NCBI GenBank assembly: GCA_007118495.1
Contig: SKRM01000024.1
Coordinates: 1 to 64,000, forward strand
Source: Bacteroidales bacterium
Lineage (GTDB): Bacteria; Bacteroidota; Bacteroidia; Bacteroidales; UBA7960
Direction: 5' to 3'
Length of the DNA: 64,000 nt
Shown one piece after another: positions 9,229 to 18,700 of this stretch (position 1 is the stretch's first letter; the number at the start of each line of letters is the position of its first letter). The position numbers and the translations under genes are program-made. The notes beneath the pieces are model-generated. The model did no database searches. It was given only the letters and a program-made list of their open reading frames with translations, and was not told the origin of the DNA.

Positions 9229-10305
9229 TTATAAATTATCCAAAACCACTGGCAATCCATGGCGTAGCTGCAATACTCCTGTGGTAAGCAGGGTATCACC
9301 AAACGACAGTCCATCCAGTATTTGTATCCTGTCTTCGGTACGGATACCCGAGCGGACATACACTGCTTCAGCCCTGCCAGATCTGTAAACAAAAACCCTG
9401 TCTCCCTCCATTTCAGGAATCAATGCCTCTGAAGGGATGGCAATGGCATCACTGGTTTCAGAAAGTTGCAGAGTAATGGATGCAAATCGGCCCGGATTCA
9501 GCACTTCATTTACGTTATCATATAAACCGCGTACGCGGAAGGTGCGGGTTCTTTCTTCAACAAAGGGATCAACAGCATATACCTGAGCAGCGAAAGGCTC
9601 AAGAAAACCGTCAATTCTGAATTGGAAAGGGAAGCCTGGCCCAATTTCACCTGAATATCTTTCGGGAACAGAAAATTCAATTTTTAAAGGACTGACTTTG
9701 ATGAGTCGTGCAAGTCTTGAATTTGGCGATGCAAAACTTCCCTCACTCAGGTAGCGCATACCCACTACACCGTCAAAAGGTGCCCTGACCTCTGTTTCTG
9801 CAATTCGGGCTTCAAGCAGCTCTATATCAGCATCAAGCGACTCCAATTCAGTTACTGCCTGGTCATAGGCTTCCTGGCTAATGGCATCGCGTTCAAGGAG
9901 TGACCGCTGCCTGAATTCCCTTTCAACTGATAATCGTCTCTGGGCCTCCAGTTTTTGCAGCTGGGCCTGAAGATGCCTGTCATTCATTTTGGCCATAAGC
10001 TCCCCTTTCGAAACATGGGTGCCTTCCTGAAAATATATACCAACAACTTTTCCTGAAGTTTCAAAAGCAAGGTCAACCTCTTCATCGGGCAGCAGGGTGC
10101 CGGTACTGCGTATGAACTCCCTGAGTTCTCTCGGTTCAACAATGTATGCGCTAACACTCAGCGGCTGTCGTTGCTGTGGCTGAAAACCCGGACCCTGCTG
10201 AGCAGAACTACTTGAAAAAAGAGGTCTGATTTTTGGGTAAGCGATGATTCCGATTAAAACCAGAAGCAAAAAGAAATTTACTAAAAAGCGGAGATTCTTG
10301 TTCAT
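9229..10305 (-). CDS. RND efflux periplasmic adaptor (membrane fusion protein)
   Basis: The 358-residue protein starts with a membrane anchor (residues ~7-22) and a Gln/Pro-rich linker. A lipoyl/barrel-sandwich half-motif follows (around 80-105), then an alpha-helical hairpin (~105-165), the second lipoyl half (EVRAPFDGVVGMR, ~172) and beta-barrel and membrane-proximal domains. This order is that of HlyD/AcrA adaptors. It is the first gene of the pump operon, 12 nt before the RND gene, and joins the inner-membrane pump to the TolC channel. The presumed operon promoter lies in the space to its right, but I could not find an exact TAnnTTTG box on this strand. Confidence 0.93.
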   Translation of the reverse strand: MNKNLRFLVNFFLLLVLIGIIAYPKIRPLFSSSSAQQGPGFQPQQRQPLSVSAYIVEPRELREFIRSTGTLLPDEEVDLAFETSGKVVGIYFQEGTHVSKGELMAKMNDRHLQAQLQKLEAQRRLSVEREFRQRSLLERDAISQEAYDQAVTELESLDADIELLEARIAETEVRAPFDGVVGMRYLSEGSFASPNSRLARLIKVSPLKIEFSVPERYSGEIGPGFPFQFRIDGFLEPFAAQVYAVDPFVEERTRTFRVRGLYDNVNEVLNPGRFASITLQLSETSDAIAIPSEALIPEMEGDRVFVYRSGRAEAVYVRSGIRTEDRIQILDGLSFGDTLLTTGVLQLRHGLPVVLDNL

Positions 10306-10728
10306 TTGAAAACGATTTATAACTGCATGTATTAGACGGTCACTGGCCTCAGGGTAAAAGCCTTTTCATTTATTTGCCTGTTTATTTTGATTGTTCCCAG
10401 TTATATTGGATGGTTTACCAGGTATATGGTTTAATGAAGTTGAAAAAAAATTACAGTGTTTTGTGTTTATATATTCAAACAACTAAAAAATGTTATTGTT
10501 TTGGCAACCTGACCATTTCCAAAAATGCCTATCAGTCAAGCGGTTGATTAACCAATAAGGACAATCGGTAAAAATAGCCTAAAATTATTCATCCCAAAAA
10601 AACACACTGCTTATGATTTTCACTATTTTTAGCCATTCTTTTGACTTATCCGGCGCCCGTTTGCTTTCATGTCTTTAAGAGAGGGATTGGCAGGAAATTA
10701 TTTTTTTCATAATTAAACATAAAAAAGC
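10306..10728. other. 423-nt intergenic region between divergent genes
   Basis: This AT-rich spacer separates the leftward efflux operon from the rightward M16 peptidase and should contain both promoters. On the plus strand there is a near match to a -7 box (TATTTTTA, around 10624-10631). I saw no exact TAnnTTTG on either strand, no strong hairpin, no tRNA and no convincing small ORF. Confidence 0.5.
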
Positions 10729-13650
10729 ATGAGAGATTTTTTTTCAGGCAGGCTGGTTCTCATACTGGCTGTCATTTTTTCACTCGGAGGGAATACGCTT
10801 GCACAGCGCACTTACCCTTACGAATCTGTCCAGGGCGATCCTATTAACGCCCGCATCTATACCCTTGATAACGGGTTAAAAGTGTATTTGTCGGTATATG
10901 AAGAAGAACCCCGCATTCAGACTTATGTGGCCGTCAGGGTTGGAAGCAAGCATGACCCTGCCGAAACAACCGGCCTGGCTCATTATTTCGAACACCTGAT
11001 GTTCAAGGGGACCAGTAGTTTTGGCACCCTTGACTGGGAAAAGGAAAAACCCCTGCTTGACGAAATTGAATCTCTTTTTGAAATTTACAGACAAGAAACC
11101 GACGATGCAAAAAGAGCAGCAATCTACAGGCAAATAGACAGCATTTCTTACATTGCCTCTACATACGCCATTGCCAATGAGTATGACAGATTAATGACAG
11201 CCATCGGCTCTATTGGTACCAATGCAGGGACTTCAAATGATTATACAATCTATATGGAGAACATCCCCTCTAATCAGATTGAGCACTGGGCCAGGATACA
11301 GGCTGATCGTTTTAATGATCCGGTACTGAGGCTTTTCCACACAGAACTCGAAACTGTTTATGAAGAATTTAATATGTCACTCACAAGTGATGCAAGAAGG
11401 GCTTCGCAGGAGCTATACAGGGGCCTGTTTCCAGCACATCCCTATGGGCTTCAAACCACCCTGGGCGAAGCTGAACACCTGAAAAATCCCTCCATCATCA
11501 ATATCAAGAACTTTTTTGCCGACTACTATGTCCCAAACAATATGGCTGTAGTTATGTCAGGCGACTTTGACCCCGATGAAGTCATTCAGATTATCGACAT
11601 GCATTTTGGACAGCTAAAACCCTCACCCTTGCCGGAGCTGGTATTTGAACCCCAGCCAGAAATAACAAGTCCGATCATCCATGAGGTTACAGGCCTGCAA
11701 GCTGAGAACATACAAATCGGATGGCGATTTGAAGGCGCAACCTCTGAACATGTGCCCTACATCAATATGATCCGCATGATTATGTCCAATGGCCGGTCGG
11801 GTTTAATCGACCAGAACCTGAACCAGCAAATGGCCACCCTTGGAGCAGGATCGGGTGTCCGCACCATGGCTGATTATTCTGTTTTCACGCTATCAGGGCG
11901 CAACAGAAGGGGACAAACTCTCGACGAAGTTAAAGACCTTCTTTTTGAGCAGCTTGCCTTGCTTAAAAATGGCGAATTCCCCGACTGGATAATGGAGGCA
12001 GCCATCAACAATATGCGGCTACAGGAAATCAGGAGCCTTGAAAACAACAGAAGCAGAGCCATGTCAATGGCCATGAGCTTTCTAAACAATGTACCCTATG
12101 AGCAAAGTATCGGCAGCCTTGACAGATTGGCTTCGATTACCAGAGATGATCTTGTGGCGTTTGCCAATGAACATCTCAGAGAAGACAACTATGTGGTAGT
12201 GTACAAATGGCAAGGGCAAGCTGATGATTTTGAGCAGGTTGACAAGCCACAAATCACCCCTATATACATCAACCGTGATGCAGAATCTGAGCTGTTGAGA
12301 GAAATTAACAAGGCACAAGTAGAGCCTCTGCAACCAGTATTTATTGATTATGCAAGAGATATTGAACGGGGCAAAACTCCTGGGGGAATCGAAGTTCTTT
12401 ATTCACAAAATGATGTTAACCAATCTTTTACATTGACTTACTTCTGGCGAATGGGCAGCTACCATGACCCATACCTGCCACTGGCGGCTAATTTCATACG
12501 CTTTATGGAAACAAGTCAATACACATCTGAAGACATCTCAAACGAATTCTTCAAACTGGCATGCACATACAATGTAAGCGTTGGGTCAGATGAAACACGC
12601 ATTTCAGTGAGCGGGTTGGCTGAAAATATGGAAGCTGCCCTCGAATTATTTGAGCACCTGATTGCAGAAGCAAAAGCAGATGAGTCTGCCCTGCAGAGGT
12701 ATATTCAAAACCTGATAAACGCAAGAGAGAACAGCAAAGCTGACCAGAGCGCCAATTTTTCTGCACTGGTAAACTACGCCATGTATGGCCCCGAAAACCC
12801 GTCAACCTACGCACTTACAAATGAGGTGTTGGAGAGCTTAACAACAGAACAACTCATTCACTCTCTCAGGAACCTCTGGAACATCCGGCACAAGGTGGTA
12901 TTTTATGGTCCACAGTCAATGAATGAAATAACCGGAGTTATTGAAAGACATCATCCAACACCGGCACAAATGGCCACAGTACCCGATGGAATCAGATTTA
13001 CACCAAGGGAGACCAAACAAAGCGTTGTATATTTTGCGCATTATGACGCAAACCAAAGCTATCTGCAAACCATCACCAAAGGCATGGAGTACAACACAGA
13101 AATGGTTCCGCTCATTTCAATGTATAACAGATACTTCGGAGGTGGCATGAATGCCATTGTGTTCCAGGAAATGCGTGAAAAGCGGGGATTGGCGTACACA
13201 GCCAGATCAAGCTACTCTTCTCCTTCATGGCCTGATGAACATTATATGAATACCAGCTTTATCGCAACCCAAAACGACAAAGTTATTGATGCGTTTGATG
13301 CATTTAATGAACTCTTTAATGATATGCCGGTTTCTGAAACAGCTTTCCGCCTGGCTCAGGAACAAGCTATCACCAATATTCGCACCCAGCGCATTCGCAA
13401 CACATCAATTATCTGGGATTACCTGTCTGCAAAACGCATGGGCAGAGATTATGACCAACGCGAAGTACTTTTTAGCGAAATACCTGGTATTAGCCTTGAT
13501 GATGTACTTACTTTCAACAGGACGTTCATTCAAAACCAACCCAAAACCTATGTTATTCTGGGAAATGAAAATATCGTTGATTTTGATGAAGTTGAAAAGC
13601 GTTATGGCCCGGTTATCAGATTAACCCAAGAAGACTTGTTTATATTTTAA
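10729..13650 (+). CDS. Secreted M16-family zinc metallopeptidase (pitrilysin/insulinase type)
   Basis: The 973-residue protein has a signal peptide (residues 1-25, ending NTLAQ), so it acts in the periplasm or is exported. The first M16 unit carries the inverted zinc motif H85-x-x-E88-H89 (HYFEHLMFKG). A downstream glutamate cluster (ETVYEEF, ~208-213) supplies the third ligand. The second half (~560-960) is the inactive M16C partner that closes the chamber, with the FGGGMNAIVFQEMREKRGLAY element that contacts substrate. Two-unit single-chain M16 peptidases of ~950 residues are common in Bacteroidota and degrade peptides. It is monocistronic, with a weak terminator after it. Confidence 0.93.
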   Translation: MRDFFSGRLVLILAVIFSLGGNTLAQRTYPYESVQGDPINARIYTLDNGLKVYLSVYEEEPRIQTYVAVRVGSKHDPAETTGLAHYFEHLMFKGTSSFGTLDWEKEKPLLDEIESLFEIYRQETDDAKRAAIYRQIDSISYIASTYAIANEYDRLMTAIGSIGTNAGTSNDYTIYMENIPSNQIEHWARIQADRFNDPVLRLFHTELETVYEEFNMSLTSDARRASQELYRGLFPAHPYGLQTTLGEAEHLKNPSIINIKNFFADYYVPNNMAVVMSGDFDPDEVIQIIDMHFGQLKPSPLPELVFEPQPEITSPIIHEVTGLQAENIQIGWRFEGATSEHVPYINMIRMIMSNGRSGLIDQNLNQQMATLGAGSGVRTMADYSVFTLSGRNRRGQTLDEVKDLLFEQLALLKNGEFPDWIMEAAINNMRLQEIRSLENNRSRAMSMAMSFLNNVPYEQSIGSLDRLASITRDDLVAFANEHLREDNYVVVYKWQGQADDFEQVDKPQITPIYINRDAESELLREINKAQVEPLQPVFIDYARDIERGKTPGGIEVLYSQNDVNQSFTLTYFWRMGSYHDPYLPLAANFIRFMETSQYTSEDISNEFFKLACTYNVSVGSDETRISVSGLAENMEAALELFEHLIAEAKADESALQRYIQNLINARENSKADQSANFSALVNYAMYGPENPSTYALTNEVLESLTTEQLIHSLRNLWNIRHKVVFYGPQSMNEITGVIERHHPTPAQMATVPDGIRFTPRETKQSVVYFAHYDANQSYLQTITKGMEYNTEMVPLISMYNRYFGGGMNAIVFQEMREKRGLAYTARSSYSSPSWPDEHYMNTSFIATQNDKVIDAFDAFNELFNDMPVSETAFRLAQEQAITNIRTQRIRNTSIIWDYLSAKRMGRDYDQREVLFSEIPGISLDDVLTFNRTFIQNQPKTYVILGNENIVDFDEVEKRYGPVIRLTQEDLFIF

Positions 13651-13671
13651 TTATTTGTTTATTTTGCAAAG

Positions 13672-13703
13672 GCCGTCATTCCTTCGACAGGAGACGGCTT
13701 TTG
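13672..13703 (+). terminator. Weak candidate terminator after M16 peptidase
   Basis: A six-base GC-rich stem (GCCGTC at 13672-13677 with GACGGC at 13693-13698) can be extended by an inner CCT/AGG pairing. It is followed by TTTTGCTTT. The loop is long, so strength is doubtful. It also marks a TTG at 13701 as an unlikely start for the next gene. Confidence 0.45.
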
Positions 13704-13721
13704 CTTTACCGCCATTTTCCT

Positions 13722-14312
13722 TTGAAGATAAAAAATAAAATAACCATTCCCAACGCCCTCTCCTTTTACAGGATACTGGCTTTCCCTGTTATTCTCGTGC
13801 TGGCACTTGAAGGTCATGAAAGGGCTTTTGCACTGCTGATTGTAATTAACCTTATTACTGATGTACTAGACGGATTGCTGGCCAGGATGCTAAAGCAACA
13901 GACAGAATTTGGAGCCCGGCTTGACAGTATTGCAGATATCGGAACCTATTTTTTGGTCTTCCTCGGCATCTGGCTGTTTAAGCGGGATGATTTTGCACCC
14001 CATATTTTGAGTTTTTCTGTTTTTATCGGATTGCTTTTTATTGCTCTTGGTCTGTCAGTCATCAAATTCGGACGGTTTCCCAGCCTTCATCTTTATTCGT
14101 GGAAAATCGGAGGGTATATCCAGGGTTTCTTTTTCTTTTTATTGTTTACCGTCGGATTCCAGACTGTTTTCTATTTTTTTATGATCAGTTGGGGCATATT
14201 GGCTTTTATTGAACATATAGTTATTCAGTTGATCATTCCTGAAATGAGGTCAAACGCCAAAGGTCTTTACTGGGTGCTGAGAGAACGAAAAAACAAGGAT
14301 GATCCGGAATAA
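13722..14312 (+). CDS. CDP-alcohol phosphatidyltransferase family membrane protein
   Basis: The family signature D-x2-D-G-x2-A-R-x8-G-x3-D-x3-D is complete (DVLDGLLAR, then FGARLDSIAD), so the metal-binding and catalytic aspartates are intact. Five or six transmembrane helices follow the usual pattern. The enzyme would transfer a phosphatidyl or similar group from a CDP-linked lipid to an alcohol acceptor (PgsA/PssA-like chemistry); the acceptor cannot be told. No ATG precedes the conserved KITIPNALSFYR start region. TTG 13722 gives the typical N terminus, while TTG 13701 lies in the hairpin T-run. It is the first gene of a four-gene operon with a CTP transferase, a CTP-dependent lipid kinase-like gene and a GH13 protein. 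Confidence 0.88.
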   Translation: MKIKNKITIPNALSFYRILAFPVILVLALEGHERAFALLIVINLITDVLDGLLARMLKQQTEFGARLDSIADIGTYFLVFLGIWLFKRDDFAPHILSFSVFIGLLFIALGLSVIKFGRFPSLHLYSWKIGGYIQGFFFFLLFTVGFQTVFYFFMISWGILAFIEHIVIQLIIPEMRSNAKGLYWVLRERKNKDDPE

Positions 14313-14342
14313 TAAACGGTTTGTCAAACAATCAATATAATC

Positions 14343-15068
14343 ATGGAGCAAAACTTATACATGGCTATTTTGGTTTACTTCCTGCTTGGAGCTGCGGCAT
14401 TTGCTTATATATCCAGAAACAAGGACAGGAATACCAGAAGAGCCATATGGACCAAATACATCTCCTATCTGCTCATTATCCATACCCTTTTTGCCTCCAT
14501 TTATTTTGGGCCTCATATTTTCACTTTTGTTGGGGCAATTATCGTAACTGCAGGAGTGTATGAGCTTATTCGCACCCATTTAACCCATGGAGGGCAGCGT
14601 TCGCGGATGTTTTTGGCGAGCTCTATGCTGCTTTATCTGGTCTTTGCCTTTGGGTTTCTCCGCTATACAAGCCTTGAAAAGGAGTTATTGTATTTTGTTT
14701 TCTTTATTGTGACGGTTTTTGATGCTTTCAGTCAGATAAGCGGACAATTGATTGGCGGGACCAAGCTCTGGCCATCCATCAGCCCCGCAAAAACAATTTC
14801 AGGAACGGTTGGCGGAGGTACGCTTGCCCTCATTACCGCATCTGTATTAGCCGGTATAATCGGCACCTCTTTGATCTTTGCCTTGTTTTTTGCGCTGATC
14901 ATCGTTATATTTGCACTATCGGGTGATCTTCTGGCATCCTTTTACAAGAGACATTATGGAGTAAAAGACTTCAGCCACTTCATCCCGGGTCACGGAGGTT
15001 TCCTTGACCGGTTTGACAGCCTGATCCCGGGTGGCGCGGCCATGTACATTATAAACTGTTTGCTATGA
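14343..15068 (+). CDS. CdsA-type phosphatidate (lipid phosphate) cytidylyltransferase
   Basis: The 241-residue protein has about seven hydrophobic helices. Its C-terminal CTP-transferase signature includes FYKRHYGVKDFSHFIPGHGG followed by FLDRFDS; the KR, KD and DRxD residues bind CTP and metal. It would form CDP-lipid from phosphatidate and CTP in the inner membrane. It sits 30 nt after the CDP-alcohol transferase, which could use its product, and overlaps the next gene by 4 nt (ATGA). It may be the housekeeping CdsA or a specialised copy; the window does not show whether another exists. Confidence 0.85.
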   Translation: MEQNLYMAILVYFLLGAAAFAYISRNKDRNTRRAIWTKYISYLLIIHTLFASIYFGPHIFTFVGAIIVTAGVYELIRTHLTHGGQRSRMFLASSMLLYLVFAFGFLRYTSLEKELLYFVFFIVTVFDAFSQISGQLIGGTKLWPSISPAKTISGTVGGGTLALITASVLAGIIGTSLIFALFFALIIVIFALSGDLLASFYKRHYGVKDFSHFIPGHGGFLDRFDSLIPGGAAMYIINCLL

Positions 15069-15739
15069 TCAGTCAGGAACTACTCTATACCCTCTTTTAC
15101 TCCATTGCTTTTCTGGTTATTCTGGTAACAGGAGAGATTCTGCACATCAGGTACAGCATCAAAGCCGAACATACCAGGAAACTTGCACATAGCAGTGCTT
15201 CGTTATTGTCTCTGTCATTCCCCATGGTTTATGATGGTTATGGGTATGTGCTGGTTATGGGAGTGCTCTTTTTTCTGATACTGCTCATTGCCCAGCGACG
15301 CAAGCTGTTACAGTCAATCAACGATGTTTCAAGACATACTTACGGAGGTATCTTACTTCCTGTTGCCATTTGCGGAGCCTTTATCATATCCGTCTGGCAA
15401 AACGACACCAAATTGTTTATCATTCCCATTCTCATCATGGGGATAAGCGACTCATTGGCAGGGCTGGCAGGGATGTCTCTTGGATTAAAGATGAAAAGAA
15501 TTACACTCTTCAGAAAAGAATTCAATAAAACCTATCTCGGGTCAGGGGTATTTCTTATTTCAACCTTTGCCATTTCGGTAGTTGTTCTGCACCAATACCT
15601 TGGCAACTACAGTCTGGCAACCATTCTGACTGCAACTGCCCTGGCAGTAGGAACAGCAGTAGCAGAGGCATTAAGCAGCAAGGGTCTGGACAATTTATCT
15701 GTTCCCCTTGCTGCAATTCTAATTTTAATGATTTCCTGA
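15065..15739 (+). CDS. Polyprenol/diacylglycerol-type CTP-dependent kinase (SEC59/DGK1/VTE5-like)
   Basis: The 224-residue membrane protein shows the family elements HTRKLAHS in the N-terminal third, GISDSLAGLAGMSLG in the middle and a KTYLGSGVF motif after it. Members phosphorylate dolichol, diacylglycerol, phytol or related lipids with CTP instead of ATP. The substrate here is unknown. Its start overlaps the stop of the cytidylyltransferase gene (ATGA at 15065), so translation is coupled. A kinase making a lipid phosphate next to a cytidylyltransferase and a CDP-alcohol transferase suggests one route that activates and couples a lipid (inference). Confidence 0.82.
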   Translation: MISQELLYTLFYSIAFLVILVTGEILHIRYSIKAEHTRKLAHSSASLLSLSFPMVYDGYGYVLVMGVLFFLILLIAQRRKLLQSINDVSRHTYGGILLPVAICGAFIISVWQNDTKLFIIPILIMGISDSLAGLAGMSLGLKMKRITLFRKEFNKTYLGSGVFLISTFAISVVVLHQYLGNYSLATILTATALAVGTAVAEALSSKGLDNLSVPLAAILILMIS

Positions 15740-15749
15740 TAAGGTACAA

Positions 15750-18700
15750 ATGGAGTTACATATCAGCCAAAAGATACGAAAGCAATATCAATTGGATGCA
15801 TCTCTGTTTTCAGTCAGGGGGAATATGTTGTTTTCTGATTTTACAGCTGTAAGAAAATTTGCACACCATTGGAATCTTGAAAATCCCCCTTCAGACCATA
15901 TCAACGCACTGCAGTTGGCCGCTTCAGGGCTTATCCATGAGGTGTCCCACATGGTCATCATGGCCATTCAATCAGGCAAAAACATCAGTGTGTTTCAAAA
16001 GGCCATACAATCAATGGAAGAAAAATTGGGTAAGGCCGGGCTATACAGTTCACTGATAGATTTTGTGCAGACATTTCCTCCATCTGAGGTTTACAGGGGC
16101 AGGTTGAAAACCACCGAATATATTGATGCAAGTACCGGGGAGAGGTCAAACGCCAGCATACTTGTTGAAGAAAGCATGCTCCTTTCACTGGCCAATGAAA
16201 ATCCGGCCAACAAAGCCTTGTTGCCTTTGTTTGGAATCAGCAACCTGGCTAACCCGTCCTCGTTCATCAAGCAGATGGAAGAACTTGAATGGTTTTTCAA
16301 CGCATATCCCCTGCCCCGTGGACAGGGCGAAGGTCTGTTTTCTTTTTTGCGCCGCCCGTTTTTACACGCCCCTGACAACCTTGAAGCGCAAATTGACTTT
16401 ATTCTGGCAAACTGGAAAAAATACCTTAATACCGAAACAATAGCCCTCATCATGAGAGGCAAAGACTTTATCAGAGAAGAGGCATTTGCCGATCAGGGGC
16501 AGGTATGGGGTCAGGCCCCAAGTGTCGTACCGGTCTATGGCAAAGAGCAAGCAACTGGTTCAATGCCACTGGGCAAGTCAGGTTTTGATGCAGTAGGCGA
16601 ATCAGCCCGAGATTACGCAGAGCATCAGCAGTTTACCCCTGACACGCACTGGATGCCAAGGGTGGTACTCCTGGCCAAAAATACCTACGTGTGGCTTGAC
16701 CAGCTCTCAAAAAAATACGGACGGACAATCAGCCGTCTTGACCAGATTCCTGATAAAGAATTGGAGCAGATGGCTTCATGGCACATCAATGGCCTTTGGC
16801 TCATTGGCATCTGGGAAAGAAGTGATGCATCGCGCAAAATAAAGCATCAAATGGGCAACCATGATGCTACTGCTTCAGCCTATGCACTTTTTGATTATCA
16901 AATTGCCAGTGATCTGGGTGGAGATGAAGCATGGAGAGACCTGCATGAGAGGGCAACAAGATTTGGTATCAGGCTCGCAGGCGATATGGTACCCAATCAC
17001 ACAGGCATCTTTTCAAAATGGGTGGTTGAGCATCCTGAATATTTCATTCAGACCCATGAGCCGCCATTTCCTTCATACACATTTTCAGGTAAAAACTTAT
17101 CAGATAACCCAAATCTGGAAATCAGGATTGAAGATGGTTATTATACCAAAACCGACGCAGCTGTGGTCTTTCAGCGTATAGACAAACGTTTGAACAACAT
17201 CACTTACATCTACCACGGAAATGATGGAACAGTTATGCCCTGGAACGATACAGCCCAGCTGGACATGATCAAAGCTGAAGTCAGGGAGGCGGTCATCGCA
17301 AAAATATTTGACGTTGCCAGAAAGTTCTCCATCATACGCTTTGATGCAGCCATGACATTGGCCAAAAAACATTTTTCAAGGCTTTGGTATCCCATACCGG
17401 GAAGCGGAGGAGACATTCCTTCAAGAGCAAGCTATTCCATGACAAGGGATGAGTTTGACAGCTTGTTTCCCGTTGAGTTTTGGCGCGAAGTGGTTGACCG
17501 CATAAACCAGGAGTTGCCTGAAACCCTGCTCCTTGCCGAAGCTTTCTGGTTTATGGAAGGGTATTTTGTACGAACACTGGGTATGCACAGGGTGTATAAT
17601 TCGGCCTTTATGCATATGCTCAAAAATGAAGAAAACGAAAAATACAGAGACCTCATTACCAATACGCTTGAATTTGAGCCTGATATTCTTAAACGCTACG
17701 TCAACTTCATGAGCAATCCTGACGAAGAAACAGCTATTCAACAATTTGGCACAGGTGATAAATATTTTGGCGTTTGCATACTTATGAACACACTACCGGG
17801 ATTACCCATGTTTGCACACGGACAAATTGAAGGATTTACTGAAAAGTATGGCATGGAATACCTGCGGGCCAGGTACCACGAAACTGCCAATGAGGCGCTG
17901 TTGGAAAGGCACAGGAGAGAAATTTTTCCGCTTACCGGCATGAGATACTTGTTCAGTGAGGTAAAGCATTTCCATTTATTTGACTATCTGGATCATCAGC
18001 ATTCGGTGAACGAGAATGTCTTTGCATATATCAACAGACACAACCATGAGAAAGCCCTGATACTTTTCAACAACACCTATGACAGGGCGAATGGGTATAT
18101 CGAAAGATCTGTCCCCAGACTTCCGTCAGATGGTTCAGGGAAAAACACCTTTAGCCTGTCACTGGGTGATGCCCTCGACCTTAGAGACGACGATAATACA
18201 TTTTACGTACTAGACGAGCACATATCAGGATTACAATACCTTTACAAGGGGAAAGACATTCACACCCATGGATTTCAATGGAATCTGCAAGGTTTTGAAT
18301 ACAGGGTATTTCTGTCATTTGATGAGTTGACCGACCATGATGGAAGCATCGGGCAGTTGCACCAACATCTGCAAGGTCAGGGAACAGACAATGTAAAAGA
18401 GGCCCTGATGCGTCTTCAGCTTTCAGACATCCACAGTGCATTTGCTTCAATATTCGACAACCAGCTCATTGACGCCCTTATAAAGCATCTTAAAGCCAAA
18501 AAGCACCTGGCCGGTGAAGAAAACATAAAGATAAAAATAACTGACAATTTCCGACACTTTGCAACTCTGGTATGCAGCCATGAAAACAACCCTGAAGCAA
18601 GCATCCTGGAAGCGACAGCCTTATTTGATGATAGCCTGCAGGCCTTTTCTGCGGCAAACTCCGGCACCGATTTGCCAGCTCAAAATGACCTTGCTTTTAC

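Noticed and set aside
10306-10728. Riboswitch or small RNA in the largest intergenic gap
   Set aside because: No conserved box, strong hairpin or T-run was found; only AT-rich sequence.
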